Below are positions 1-7,944 of a DNA stretch of 20,342 nt, piece by piece. The translations under genes were made by a program, and so were the position numbers. Location of the stretch: NCBI GenBank assembly GCA_964522975.1, contig CAZFXK010000038.1:1-20342 (forward strand), given 5' to 3'. Below the pieces are notes generated by a model, which did no database searches, was not told the DNA's origin, and was given only the letters and a program-made list of their open reading frames with translations. Numbering within the stretch: position 1 is the first letter of the stretch; each line of letters begins with the position of its first letter. Source of the DNA: Bacteroides_E sp964522975 (GTDB lineage Bacteria; Bacteroidota; Bacteroidia; Bacteroidales; Bacteroidaceae).

Positions 1-309
1 TTTATTCAATTCTGCAATTTTTTCATATAAGATAGTATTTGCAATCTCTAACGTCTGGCGGTTTTTCTCTTTTATAATTAAATCTGTTTCTACATTTAAG
101 TATAACCTAAGAAAATCATATTGACGTTTTCCATTTTGATATAAATCCAAATATAAGGAGAGAGAATTAGAAAGTCTTTTTGCTCTTAATTTAATTGGCT
201 CTTTGGGCTGATTTTTTAGCCTCTTTTTTTCTAATTCTGTGAGTTTTGGAAAGTAGCCGCTTTGTAATTCATCGACTGTTTTGAAGAGTTTTTGTACTTT
301 TCTTGCCAT
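1..309 (-). CDS. Tyrosine recombinase/integrase, N-terminal part (cut by window edge)
   Basis: An uninterrupted 103-codon minus-strand frame starts at ATG 309-307 and is still open at base 1, so the catalytic domain lies outside the window. The protein begins MARKVQKLFKTVDEL. It then carries the segment PIKLRAKRLSNSLSLYLDLY, followed by QYDFLRLYL and EKNRQTLEIANTI. This is the familiar start of Bacteroidota site-specific integrases that have an N-terminal Arm DNA-binding domain: a beta-strand unit that contacts arm sites, then the start of the SAM-like core-binding helices. Such enzymes integrate and excise phages, conjugative elements and genomic islands. The gene points away from uvrA, so the element probably extends to the left and ends between here and uvrA. 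An AAGG stretch lies about 8 nt upstream of the ATG. The family call rests on pattern recognition of the N-terminus; the catalytic R-H-R-Y residues are not visible. Confidence 0.8.
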   Translation of the reverse strand, partial: MARKVQKLFKTVDELQSGYFPKLTELEKKRLKNQPKEPIKLRAKRLSNSLSLYLDLYQNGKRQYDFLRLYLNVETDLIIKEKNRQTLEIANTILYEKIAELNK

Positions 310-458
310 AAATGCACCTTGTTTTTTGCTATTTTAATTTGTTACCTCTACAAATATAAGTATTTAGTTTCAAAACGAGTAACAAACCAGTAACAAAAGG
401 TGCATAAATAACAGTAAAACAAAAGAAAAAACAAGATAAGCTATATAGTATAAAAACA

Positions 459-491
459 AAAGGAAACCCCTTATTTATAGGCGTTTCCTTT
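459..491. terminator. Terminator-like hairpin between integrase and uvrA
   Basis: Perfect 9-bp arms AAAGGAAAC (459-467) and GTTTCCTTT (483-491) enclose a 15-nt loop, with two more possible C-G pairs inside. On the plus strand a T6 run follows at 495-500. On the minus strand the hairpin is followed by TGTTTTTA. It can therefore stop transcription in either direction, and would insulate uvrA from the element on the left. Confidence 0.6.
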
Positions 492-569
492 CTCTTTTTT
501 ATGTTTTATTATCTCTTGAAAAATCGTTTAGGTGGTCAAAACCAGTCAGCCCCAATATTTTTTACTTAC

Positions 570-629
570 TTAATAATAACGCTTTATTATTAAAAATAAT
601 CATTAAGTAGATAAACCCCTATCTACTTA
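570..629 (-). terminator. Tandem stem-loops directly downstream of uvrA
   Basis: Two adjacent stem-loops. TTAATAATAA (570-579) pairs with TTATTATTAA (584-593) over a 4-nt loop. TAAGTAGATA (604-613) pairs perfectly with TATCTACTTA (620-629) over a 6-nt loop (AACCCC on plus, GGGGTT on minus). The second lies about 30 nt past the uvrA stop and is followed on the minus strand by a T-rich stretch, so it may end uvrA transcription. A recombinase-recognised inverted repeat at an element end is the alternative. Confidence 0.45.
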
Positions 630-659
630 TAATAGAATGTACAAAGATAACTATTTTAT

Positions 660-3485
660 TTATAATTCTAATTCTTCTTTTAAGTATTTTGAGGTATATC
701 CTACTCCACTTAAAGCAATATCTTCCGGAGTTCCACTACAAAGGAGCCTTCCTCCTTCTTTTCCTCCTTCCGGACCTATGTCTATAACATAATCGGCCAT
801 TTTTATAACATCTAAATTATGTTCTATCACAATTACCGTGTTGCCCTTATCTACTAATTTATTCAGAACCTTTAGTAACACACGAATATCTTCAAAATGT
901 AAACCCGTAGTGGGTTCATCTAAGATATAAAGGGTATTCCCCGTATCACGCTTAGCCAACTCAGTAGAAAGCTTTACTCGCTGACTCTCTCCTCCTGACA
1001 AGGTTGTGGATGATTGTCCTAATTTAATATAACCCAAGCCCACATCTTGCATCATCTTTATTTTTGGAAGAATTTGCGGTATGTTTTCAAAGAATTCCAC
1101 TGCTTGATTAATAGTCATATCTAATACATCGGCAATTGATTTTCCTTTAAACCGCACCTCAAGAGTTTCTCTATTATAGCGCTTACCATGGCACACTTCA
1201 CAAGGAACATAAACATCCGGTAAAAAATTCATCTCAATTGTTTTATACCCATTACCCAAACAAGCTTTACATCTACCTTCTGCTACATTAAACGAAAATC
1301 GGCCAGCTTTATAACCTCTTATTTTCGCTTCGGGAAGTTCAACAAATAATTTTCTTATATCAGAAAATACCCCGGTATAAGTTGCCGGATTTGAACGCGG
1401 AGTTCTACCTAAAGGAGACTGATCCACAGTTACCACTTTATCAACAGACTCTATCCCTTTTATTGAATCATAGGGTAAAGGATCTTTTATTGAACGATAA
1501 AACTTCTTAGATAGAATAGGTTGTAATGTTTCATTTATTAATGTCGATTTTCCACTACCGGATACACCCGTAACACAGATTAATTTACCCAACGGGAATT
1601 CTACATCTATGTTTTTTAAGTTATTCCCCTTAGCCCCATATATCCATAAAGACTCATTACTCCCTTCTCTTCTCTTCTCAGGAACTTCTATTTTTTTGTT
1701 TCCATTCAGATATTTCGAAGTAAGTGTTTGTGTTTTAACCATTTCTTCAGGTGTGCCCGAAAAAACAATTTCTCCACCTAATCGCCCGGCTTTTGGTCCT
1801 AAATCAATAATGTAATCGGCAGCTAACATCATATCTCTATCATGTTCAACCACAATCACAGTATTTCCTAAATCTCTTAATTTTTTCAACGAATTAATCA
1901 ATCGGATATTATCCCTTTGATGAAGACCAATACTCGGCTCATCTAAAATATAGAGAACATTAACTAATTGAGACCCTATTTGAGTTGCTAAACGAATACG
2001 TTGGCTTTCTCCTCCTGAAAGAGTCATTGAAGGACGACTTAATGATAGATATTCCAATCCTACATCTAATAAAAATCGTAAACGTGTTTTTATCTCCTTT
2101 ACTATTTCAGAAGCTATTTTCTTTTGTCTCTCTGATAAAAAAGGATCAACATTAGCTAACCATTCATAGAGTTCTGAAATATCCATAGCGGAAAGTTCGC
2201 TAATGTTTTTATCATGAATTCTAAAATGCAATGCCTCCTTATTTAACTTAGCCCCATTACATTCCGGACAGACTGTGGTTCTAGAAAACTGATCTGCCCA
2301 TCGTTGAGCTCGTGCAGAAGTGTCTTTTTCCTGCATCATTTTTATATAGTGAATCACTCCTTCAAAGGTGGTAAAAAAGTCGGATGAAGTACCAATTACC
2401 GATGAGCGAATACGAATTCTTTCATCAGCACCATATAATATTTCATCAACTACACCTGAATTTAATTGATCAATGGGGGTTTTTAAATCAGTATCGTACT
2501 TTTGAAGTAATGCCTCTATCTGCCAAAAAATAGTGCTTTTTTTATATTTTCCTAAAGGTACAATTCCCCCATCATAAACCGACTTTTTCTTATTAGGTAT
2601 AACCTTGTCTATATCTATTTTACTTACAACACCCAGTCCTTTACATTTTGGACAAGCACCTTGTGGAGAATTAAAAGAAAAATTATGAGGAGCCGGTTCT
2701 CGATAAGACAAACCAGTTACAGGGCACATTAGCTGTTTACTATAATGACGGACTTCATTGGCATCTGCATCAAGAATCATAATCAGTCCATCCCCTTGCT
2801 TCATTGCAGTAGACACACTTTCACGTAAACGCTTATCTTCTTGACCGGTAACCACGAGTTTATCAATCACAACTTCTATCTCATGGTTTTTATAGCGTTC
2901 TAACATCATACCTCTACGAACTTCTTGCACCTTACCATCAACTCGAACTTGAAGAAATCCCTTTCTTCGGATTTGCTCAAAAAGTTCTTTATAGTGTCCT
3001 TTTCTATTCCGCACAAGAGGAGCTAATATGAAGATTCGCTTCTCTTGATAGGTTTCTAATATTAAATTGATAATTTGCTCTTCGGTGTATTTCACCATTT
3101 TCTCTCCCGATAAATAAGAATAAGCCTCTCCTGCACGTGCATAAAGAAGGCGTAAATAATCATAGATTTCGGTAGAGGTGCCTACCGTAGATCTGGGATT
3201 CTTATTTGTTGTTTTTTGATCAATGGCAATAACCGGACTTAAACCAGTTATCTTATCTACATCGGGACGTTCTAAATTACCTAAGAAATTTCGTGCATAA
3301 GCAGAAAATGTCTCTATATATCGACGCTGACCTTCAGCAAAAAGAGTGTCAAAAGCTAAAGAAGACTTTCCACTCCCGCTTAATCCTGTTATAACAGTCA
3401 AACTATTACGAGGAATTTGACTATCAATATCTTTTAAATTGTGTACGCGTGCTCCGTATACACTTATATATTCCTTTACTTGCAT
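660..3485 (-). CDS. uvrA: Excinuclease ABC subunit UvrA
   Basis: 941-residue damage-recognition ATPase of nucleotide excision repair; UvrA dimers load UvrB on lesions in the cytoplasm. Two ABC modules are complete. Module one has Walker A GLSGSGKSS at residues 34-42, signature LSGGES at 489-494 and Walker B ILDEP at 512-516. Module two has GVSGSGKST at 640-648, signature LSGGES at 829-834 and ILDEP at 853-857. The C-terminal zinc module is canonical (C739, C742, C762, C765). The first zinc module reads C254-P-V-T257 followed by C278 and C281, so one expected cysteine is Thr; a CPEC motif lies at 406-409. Length is normal for the family. The start is an ATG at 3485, about 220 nt from the divergent LysM/PBP1 gene, so it probably has its own promoter. 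I see no sign of decay. Confidence 0.98.
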   Translation of the reverse strand: MQVKEYISVYGARVHNLKDIDSQIPRNSLTVITGLSGSGKSSLAFDTLFAEGQRRYIETFSAYARNFLGNLERPDVDKITGLSPVIAIDQKTTNKNPRSTVGTSTEIYDYLRLLYARAGEAYSYLSGEKMVKYTEEQIINLILETYQEKRIFILAPLVRNRKGHYKELFEQIRRKGFLQVRVDGKVQEVRRGMMLERYKNHEIEVVIDKLVVTGQEDKRLRESVSTAMKQGDGLIMILDADANEVRHYSKQLMCPVTGLSYREPAPHNFSFNSPQGACPKCKGLGVVSKIDIDKVIPNKKKSVYDGGIVPLGKYKKSTIFWQIEALLQKYDTDLKTPIDQLNSGVVDEILYGADERIRIRSSVIGTSSDFFTTFEGVIHYIKMMQEKDTSARAQRWADQFSRTTVCPECNGAKLNKEALHFRIHDKNISELSAMDISELYEWLANVDPFLSERQKKIASEIVKEIKTRLRFLLDVGLEYLSLSRPSMTLSGGESQRIRLATQIGSQLVNVLYILDEPSIGLHQRDNIRLINSLKKLRDLGNTVIVVEHDRDMMLAADYIIDLGPKAGRLGGEIVFSGTPEEMVKTQTLTSKYLNGNKKIEVPEKRREGSNESLWIYGAKGNNLKNIDVEFPLGKLICVTGVSGSGKSTLINETLQPILSKKFYRSIKDPLPYDSIKGIESVDKVVTVDQSPLGRTPRSNPATYTGVFSDIRKLFVELPEAKIRGYKAGRFSFNVAEGRCKACLGNGYKTIEMNFLPDVYVPCEVCHGKRYNRETLEVRFKGKSIADVLDMTINQAVEFFENIPQILPKIKMMQDVGLGYIKLGQSSTTLSGGESQRVKLSTELAKRDTGNTLYILDEPTTGLHFEDIRVLLKVLNKLVDKGNTVIVIEHNLDVIKMADYVIDIGPEGGKEGGRLLCSGTPEDIALSGVGYTSKYLKEELEL

Positions 3486-3526
3486 AATCCTTAACTTGTA
3501 CTATAACCTTATCCTCAATATTATAT

Positions 3527-3558
3527 AGAAAATAAGGGATATTTCTTCGTTCTTCAAA
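3527..3558 (-). promoter_or_regulatory. Possible uvrA promoter (Bacteroidota type)
   Basis: On the minus strand a TTTG (complement of 3555-3558) is followed after 20 nt by TATTTTCT (complement of 3527-3534). This resembles the TTTG/TAnnTTTG promoter pattern of Bacteroides, with two mismatches in the -7 box. It ends about 41 nt upstream of the uvrA ATG. Weak call. Confidence 0.3.
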
Positions 3559-3663
3559 AGAAATCAAACAACAAAATTAACGCTTCTATCCGGATTATAC
3601 TTTTATTTTAGTGATTATTATTTTCTTAACTCATTAGGAGAGGTTATTATAGGACAATATTTG

Positions 3664-3671
3664 TATATTTG
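3664..3671 (+). promoter_or_regulatory. Possible -7 box upstream of LysM/PBP1 gene
   Basis: TATATTTG matches the Bacteroidota -7 consensus TAnnTTTG and lies 37 nt before the ATG at 3709. No clear TTTG is present at the -33 distance, so this is a partial match only. Confidence 0.35.
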
Positions 3672-3708
3672 CTCTTCAATTAAAAATAAAAAACACTAAA
3701 CACTTAGC

Positions 3709-5490
3709 ATGAAGTCGTTAAACAAACTTGTATTACTTTTTAGTTTCATCTTCATTACTCTCTCTCTATTCTCACAACAAAGAGATTCCTACTTTTTACA
3801 TACAGTAGAAAAAGGTCAAAATATCTATTCCATTTCTAGTATGTATGGCGTAAATCAAGAAGACATCATAAAACTAAACCCGGGTAGTGAAAAAACAATT
3901 TATACAGGACAAACCTTAAAGATACCACAAGCGCTGACTTCCAATATGAAAGAAACGTTTCACACAATAGCTCCCGGTGAAACGCTCTACCGACTAACCA
4001 TCACTTATAATGTTCCTGCTAAAACTATTACAGATGCAAATCCGGGATTAAGTGCAGAAAACTTTAAAGCAGGAGAAGTTATCCGCATCCCCATAGAAGA
4101 GGATACGCCTGAAACTATTCTAAAAGAAGATAAAGTTGAAGAGACGGAAAAACCTAAATGCAAAGACATGCACAAGGTAAAACGCAAAGAGACTATCTTT
4201 AGTATCAGCAGAAAATATAACCTTACAGAAAATGAATTAATAGTTGCAAATCCGGAGATAAAAAAAGGACTTAAAAAAGGCACATGGCTTTGTATTCCAT
4301 ATTCGTCTGCAGAAAAAGAGACCGAGACTTTCATCGTTGATGTACAACGCACACCTCCAAGTAATCTTGAGCTTTTCAATCAAAACAAAGAGGCTCCTCA
4401 CAGAATATCCACCATTAAAACAGCCATTATTCTTCCTTTTATGTTAGATGGCGGTCACAAACAAGAAGCACTTCGTATGGTGGAATATTATGAAGGTTTT
4501 TTAATAGCAGTAGATAGTTTAAAACGAAGAGGTGCTAATATAGAGCTTCATGTATTTGATTCCAAAAATGATGCAAATACCATTCAACAAATATTGAACA
4601 AAAAGGAACTTAAAGAGATGGATGTTATTTTTGGTCCTCTTCATCAGCAAAACGTAAAACTATTAGCCGATTTTTCCAAACAACATAATATTCGCTTAGT
4701 TGTACCTTTTACCTCTAAAGATGATGAGGTCTTTAATAATCCCTCCATTTATCAAATCAATACACCTCAATCTTATCTTTATTCAGAAGTTTTTGAGCAT
4801 TTTACTCGTCAATTTCCAAATGCAAACCTAATTGTATTAGAAACCACTGATGGAAAAGATCAATACAAAAGAGAATTTATAGAAGGTTTATCTGTAATGG
4901 CAAAGAAAAATAGTTTTCCCATAAAAACGGTAAACATTGACAATATTGAACAATCTTTACCAACTGTAGAAAGCTTAATTAAAACAGATAAGACGAACCT
5001 ATTCATTCCCGCTTCAGGAAGTGATGCCGCATTAAATAAAGTGATTCCTTTATTGCAGCTGATTAAAGGAAAGCAGATAGAAGCTCCTATGCATTTATTT
5101 GGCTATCCTGAATGGCAAACCTATACTTCGGATCGTTTACAAGACTTTTTTGACTTAGATACTTATTTTTATTCTTCTTTTTATACAAATAACTTGTTGC
5201 CGGCAGCAAAAAACTTCATTAATGGTTACCACAAATGGTATAAAAAAGAAATGATTAACACTTATCCTAAATATGGAATGCTGGGATTTGATACCGGATT
5301 TTATTTCCTACATGGTTTAGCAACTTACGGCACTGATTTAGAAAACAATTTAGAGCGGATAGACCTTACTCCAATCCAAACAGGTTTCAAGTTTGACCGA
5401 GTAAGTAATTGGGGAGGGTTTGTAAACAAAAAGGTGTTCTTTGTTCGATTCACCAATAACTACGAGTTAATAAAATTAGATTTTGATTAA
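3709..5490 (+). CDS. LysM-repeat and PBP1-type periplasmic binding domain protein
   Basis: 593-residue exported protein. Residues 1-23 are a signal peptide (hydrophobic core LVLLFSFIFITLSLFS). Three LysM peptidoglycan-binding units follow at about residues 29-73, 84-128 and 154-197. Each shows the pattern of a basic/acidic start, I/L-Y/F-S-I, Y-x-V/L, a conserved N-P, and an ending G-x-x-L/I-x-I-P. From about residue 237 (KTAIILPFML) to the end is a type 1 periplasmic-binding-protein-like region, as in amino-acid receptor/YraM-LpoA-like folds. The likely location is the periplasm, anchored to peptidoglycan. The ligand is unknown and no transporter genes are adjacent. The PorT-family gene starts 25 nt downstream, so the two are probably cotranscribed, which suggests a cell-envelope role. 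This domain combination is recurrent in Bacteroidales; a link to cell-wall growth control is inference. Confidence 0.9.
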   Translation: MKSLNKLVLLFSFIFITLSLFSQQRDSYFLHTVEKGQNIYSISSMYGVNQEDIIKLNPGSEKTIYTGQTLKIPQALTSNMKETFHTIAPGETLYRLTITYNVPAKTITDANPGLSAENFKAGEVIRIPIEEDTPETILKEDKVEETEKPKCKDMHKVKRKETIFSISRKYNLTENELIVANPEIKKGLKKGTWLCIPYSSAEKETETFIVDVQRTPPSNLELFNQNKEAPHRISTIKTAIILPFMLDGGHKQEALRMVEYYEGFLIAVDSLKRRGANIELHVFDSKNDANTIQQILNKKELKEMDVIFGPLHQQNVKLLADFSKQHNIRLVVPFTSKDDEVFNNPSIYQINTPQSYLYSEVFEHFTRQFPNANLIVLETTDGKDQYKREFIEGLSVMAKKNSFPIKTVNIDNIEQSLPTVESLIKTDKTNLFIPASGSDAALNKVIPLLQLIKGKQIEAPMHLFGYPEWQTYTSDRLQDFFDLDTYFYSSFYTNNLLPAAKNFINGYHKWYKKEMINTYPKYGMLGFDTGFYFLHGLATYGTDLENNLERIDLTPIQTGFKFDRVSNWGGFVNKKVFFVRFTNNYELIKLDFD

Positions 5491-5515
5491 TTATTTTCAA
5501 TCATCACTGACATCA

Positions 5516-6223
5516 ATGCATCTAAAAAGATTTATAAAAACAATCTGTTGCCTAAGCCTGCTCTTTTTCTTCTCAACAGCAAGTAAAGCTCAAGTAGGAG
5601 AACAGCGCCATTTATTTTCAATCGGTGTAAATGGAGGAATGTCGCTTAACTCTGTAGACTTCTCTCCTAAAATTAAACTGAGTCAACTGATGGGATATAC
5701 AGGAGGCTTTACTGTACGCTATATTTCTGAAAAATACTTTGCCATGATTTGTGGTGCTCAAATTGAAGTAAACTATGCACTAAGAGGTTGGAAAGAAGAA
5801 ATTGAAGAACAGCCTGTTGATAATCATTTGGCATACACTCGTAATATGAGCTATATAGAAATTCCTTTTCTCGCTCATTTAGCTTTTGGTAAAGAGCGTA
5901 GAGGAGCTCAATTCTTCATTAATTTAGGACCACAGATTGGATTTCTTCTTAGTGAAAAAGAAAAAATTGAAGGAGATTGGAGTAATCCTCCCATACCGGT
6001 AGTGGAACAACATGGGAAAAAAATAGATAAAAAATTCGAATATGGAATTACGGGGGGCCTTGGAGTAGAACTCAAAACTAATGCAGGTAATTTCTTACTT
6101 GAAGGTAGATACTACTTTGGACTTAGTGATTTTTATAACAATACTAAAAAGGACCTTTTTTCACGCTCTGCACACAGCGTTATTTCTGTACGTGTGTCTT
6201 ATCTCTGGGACTTAATAAAATAG
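5516..6223 (+). CDS. porT: PorT-family outer-membrane beta-barrel protein
   Basis: About 235 residues from the ATG at 5516. A TTG at 5483 extends the frame, but it overlaps the preceding stop and adds 11 residues ahead of an obvious signal peptide, so I prefer 5516. The signal peptide MHLKRFIKTICCLSLLFFF ends near SKA/QVGE. The mature part has alternating beta-strand patterns with glycine and aromatic turns (FSIGVNGGMSLNS, GGFTVRYISEKYF, IPFLAHLAFG, FFINLGPQIGFLL, GITGGLGVELKT, FLLEGRYYFGLSDF), and ends with a strand closing in a hydrophobic position (SVRVSYLWDLIK), as outer-membrane barrels do. In Porphyromonas gingivalis PorT is needed for type IX secretion; many Bacteroidales keep relatives without a full T9SS, so that role is not proven here. 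Probably an operon with the LysM/PBP1 gene. Confidence 0.82.
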   Translation: MHLKRFIKTICCLSLLFFFSTASKAQVGEQRHLFSIGVNGGMSLNSVDFSPKIKLSQLMGYTGGFTVRYISEKYFAMICGAQIEVNYALRGWKEEIEEQPVDNHLAYTRNMSYIEIPFLAHLAFGKERRGAQFFINLGPQIGFLLSEKEKIEGDWSNPPIPVVEQHGKKIDKKFEYGITGGLGVELKTNAGNFLLEGRYYFGLSDFYNNTKKDLFSRSAHSVISVRVSYLWDLIK

Positions 6224-6271
6224 TAATAACTTGACAATCGTTATTCTCTTCTTAACAACAATTTAAATATA

Positions 6272-6871
6272 TCATTCCTCAGGCTTTTTATAAATGAAAA
6301 TAAAATAACCTAACTCTGAGGGATGATCCAAGACCAATGCATTTCTGTTTTTTTCTTTAAGCAACAATTTTACAACCATAAAATCTCCTGCAGCAGCAAT
6401 AAAGAAAAAAAGACCATAAATATGAATAAATAGGTTCCCATAAACAAAAGCATAGATTAAAGGTACAACACCTAAAAAAAATGCCGGACTTATTGCCCCT
6501 AAAATATAATGTTTTATAAGGAGAGGTTCCTTGCAATGACAATAAGGTGCAAAAAAAGGATATTTAATCATACCAATATGAATGGATTTTATTCCTCTTT
6601 TAGTAAATAATGCCCATATGCCACCATGTAGTAATTCGTGAAGAATAATTCCTACAAACAATAACACAAGGAAAACAAAGATATTTATGAGAAGATTCAC
6701 AACAAAGCTTACCTCATCGATAGAACTAAAAATGAAATAGGTAATATGACCATACCAAATCAAGAAAAAGGGTAAGGTAAAAATCAATATTGCCAATAGA
6801 AAAATATTAGTTGAAAAACGAGAAACATCATTTAAGTCAATTGTTCTTTTCTCTTTTATTAAACCCCTCAT
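6272..6871 (-). CDS. DUF3267 membrane metalloprotease-like protein
   Basis: 199-residue integral membrane protein. It has hydrophobic segments at about 22-40 and 56-77, then HELLH at residues 78-82 at the end of a membrane helix, followed by GGIWALFTKRG. Two further hydrophobic spans lie at about 122-144 and 147-170, with an AAAGDF motif (D163) and LDHPSELGYF near the C-terminus. The intramembrane HExxH plus the distal GD arrangement is typical of DUF3267 proteins, which resemble site-2-protease-type peptidases; substrate and activity are unknown. It is convergent with porT (48-nt gap). A hairpin with a T-run stands 30 nt before its ATG, so it may be transcribed separately or attenuated. Confidence 0.85.
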   Translation of the reverse strand: MRGLIKEKRTIDLNDVSRFSTNIFLLAILIFTLPFFLIWYGHITYFIFSSIDEVSFVVNLLINIFVFLVLLFVGIILHELLHGGIWALFTKRGIKSIHIGMIKYPFFAPYCHCKEPLLIKHYILGAISPAFFLGVVPLIYAFVYGNLFIHIYGLFFFIAAAGDFMVVKLLLKEKNRNALVLDHPSELGYFIFIYKKPEE

Positions 6872-6900
6872 CGTGACATCGTAATTAAATCAATTAAAAA

Positions 6901-6924
6901 TAGAAGATATTCTCTTATCTTCTA
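6901..6924 (-). terminator. Hairpin with T-run in the DUF3267 leader
   Basis: TAGAAGATA (6901-6909) and TATCTTCTA (6916-6924) form a perfect 9-bp stem with a 6-nt loop. Read on the minus strand it is followed immediately by TTTTTAATT and, 29 nt after the stem, the DUF3267 ATG. It could be a second terminator for the upstream DUF4293 transcript or an attenuator of DUF3267. Confidence 0.5.
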
Positions 6925-6979
6925 GCAAAAAATCCATTAATTTTTCCTTTACAGCCCCCTACTCTCAGTAAAATAAAAA

Positions 6980-7000
6980 AGCCTCTTATGTAAAGAGGCT
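6980..7000 (-). terminator. Rho-independent terminator of the DUF4293 gene
   Basis: AGCCTCTT (6980-6987) pairs perfectly with AAGAGGCT (6993-7000) over a 5-nt loop. On the minus strand the stem is followed by TTTTTTATTTT. It begins 27 nt past the DUF4293 stop codon, a classic intrinsic terminator. Confidence 0.85.
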
Positions 7001-7027
7001 GTCATAATAAATAAAAAGGTTGATGAT

Positions 7028-7474
7028 TTACCTTAATCGATCTGCGGCTTTTACCAACACTTCGTCTTTACCAATACCTCTAATTGCCAAATAATTAAAG
7101 ATAAGTGCTACTAAAGGTAAGGAAAGCGACCATGAGATTTGAAATGCCGCATCTAAATCTTTTTTAAAGGTTACCATAAAATACCAAAAAGCAATATAAT
7201 AGCCGATAAGAAGTAAACTATTAAAAATGGATAATCGTATTTGTAGTATTCTATTTCTATACAAAAAGATGGTTACAAAGGCTATAATTGAGCTTAGTAA
7301 CAATAAAACAAATAATCCCCACGTAGAATAAAAATCTTCGTTACCGGAAACACCTAATGCTGTAAATTTATACGTTGTATCGACTGTAAAATAGGTTCCA
7401 AAAGGAACACACATCGTAATAATCAATATAACTGTAACTAAAAGCAAATAAACAGATTGTATGCGTTGAATCAT
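7028..7474 (-). CDS. DUF4293 family membrane protein
   Basis: 148-residue protein with four predicted membrane helices at about 8-26, 52-72, 82-103 and 113-133. It starts MIQRIQSVYLLLV, as is usual for the Bacteroidota-specific DUF4293 family. Short charged loops and a basic tail (KAADRLR) suggest a small inner-membrane protein; its function is unknown. It follows bamD-rpoZ on the same strand, an arrangement I recall as conserved in Bacteroidales, but a strong terminator separates it from rpoZ and another follows its own stop, so it is probably a single-gene transcript or receives readthrough only. Confidence 0.9.
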   Translation of the reverse strand: MIQRIQSVYLLLVTVILIITMCVPFGTYFTVDTTYKFTALGVSGNEDFYSTWGLFVLLLLSSIIAFVTIFLYRNRILQIRLSIFNSLLLIGYYIAFWYFMVTFKKDLDAAFQISWSLSLPLVALIFNYLAIRGIGKDEVLVKAADRLR

Positions 7475-7530
7475 TATATCTTTAAATTAATAGTTAATCT
7501 TAAATAGCTGCAATATAAATAAATAAAAAT

Positions 7531-7566
7531 AGTCAAGTGCAAAATTTATAGCTTTTTCACTTGACT
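7531..7566 (-). terminator. Intrinsic terminator of the bamD-rpoZ operon
   Basis: AGTCAAGTG (7531-7539) pairs perfectly with CACTTGACT (7558-7566). Four more A-T pairs form inside after a C/T mismatch. On the minus strand it is followed by ATTTTTATTTATT and starts 24 nt after the rpoZ stop. Confidence 0.8.
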
Positions 7567-7590
7567 AATCATTAAAATAAACGAATGTCT

Positions 7591-7926
7591 TTATAGCATT
7601 TGCTCTTTTTCTTTCGCAGGATTTCTATAATAGACTTTATCATCAACAAACTCTTGTGTTGCAATTAATGGTGCTTTTGGAAGTCTTTCATAATAGCGGG
7701 AAATTTCAATTTGCTCCCTATTCTCAAAAACCTCATCTAAACTATCGGTATGAGTAGCAAATTCAGCAAGTTTCTTAGTCAAATCGTCTTTCATTTCTAA
7801 GCTCAACTGATTAGCTCTTTTTGAAACAATAACTACAGACTCATAAATATTCCCTGTATCTTTTACCAAATCAACCGTATTTCTAGTAACTGTGTCTGTA
7901 GGTGCTTTTGTTTTTTTATAATCCAT
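7591..7926 (-). CDS. rpoZ: RNA polymerase omega subunit, Bacteroidota type
   Basis: 111-residue cytosolic protein with the omega-family core NIYESVVIVSKRANQLS at about residues 27-43, preceded by TVDLVKDTG. It ends with a Bacteroidota-type extension (EISRYYERLPKAPLIATQEF) lacking the usual short omega tail. Omega helps fold and hold the beta-prime subunit of RNA polymerase. The start codon lies 18 nt after the bamD stop, so the two genes are cotranscribed, and the operon ends at the 7531-7566 hairpin. The bamD-rpoZ-DUF4293 order supports the call. Confidence 0.85.
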   Translation of the reverse strand: MDYKKTKAPTDTVTRNTVDLVKDTGNIYESVVIVSKRANQLSLEMKDDLTKKLAEFATHTDSLDEVFENREQIEISRYYERLPKAPLIATQEFVDDKVYYRNPAKEKEQML

Positions 7927-7944
7927 AATAATTAGTATCCTATT

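Larger units (their letters stand above)
310..659. other. Intergenic region: integrase upstream/element boundary and uvrA downstream
   Basis: AT-rich gap with no convincing gene. Near the integrase start are an inverted pair ATGCACCTT (312-320) and AAGGTGCAT (397-405), an inverted TTTGTTAC (338-345), and two direct copies of AGTAACAAA (378-386 and 389-397). These could be integrase arm-type or autoregulatory sites (inference). Further right are a bidirectional terminator-like hairpin (459-491) and two adjacent stem-loops (570-593 and 604-629). An attachment site is likely somewhere in this interval, but the other end of the element is outside the window and the core cannot be fixed. Confidence 0.5.

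Noticed and set aside
499..594. Plus-strand frame MFYYLLKNRLGGQNQS in the integrase-uvrA gap
   Set aside because: Only about 30 codons, ending in AT-rich hairpin sequence, with no recognisable similarity.
1609..1815. Plus-strand ORFs inside uvrA, and similar overlapping ORFs inside the LysM/PBP1, DUF3267, pulA and RelA/SpoT genes
   Set aside because: These are antisense or off-frame shadows of strongly supported genes, with no domain content of their own.
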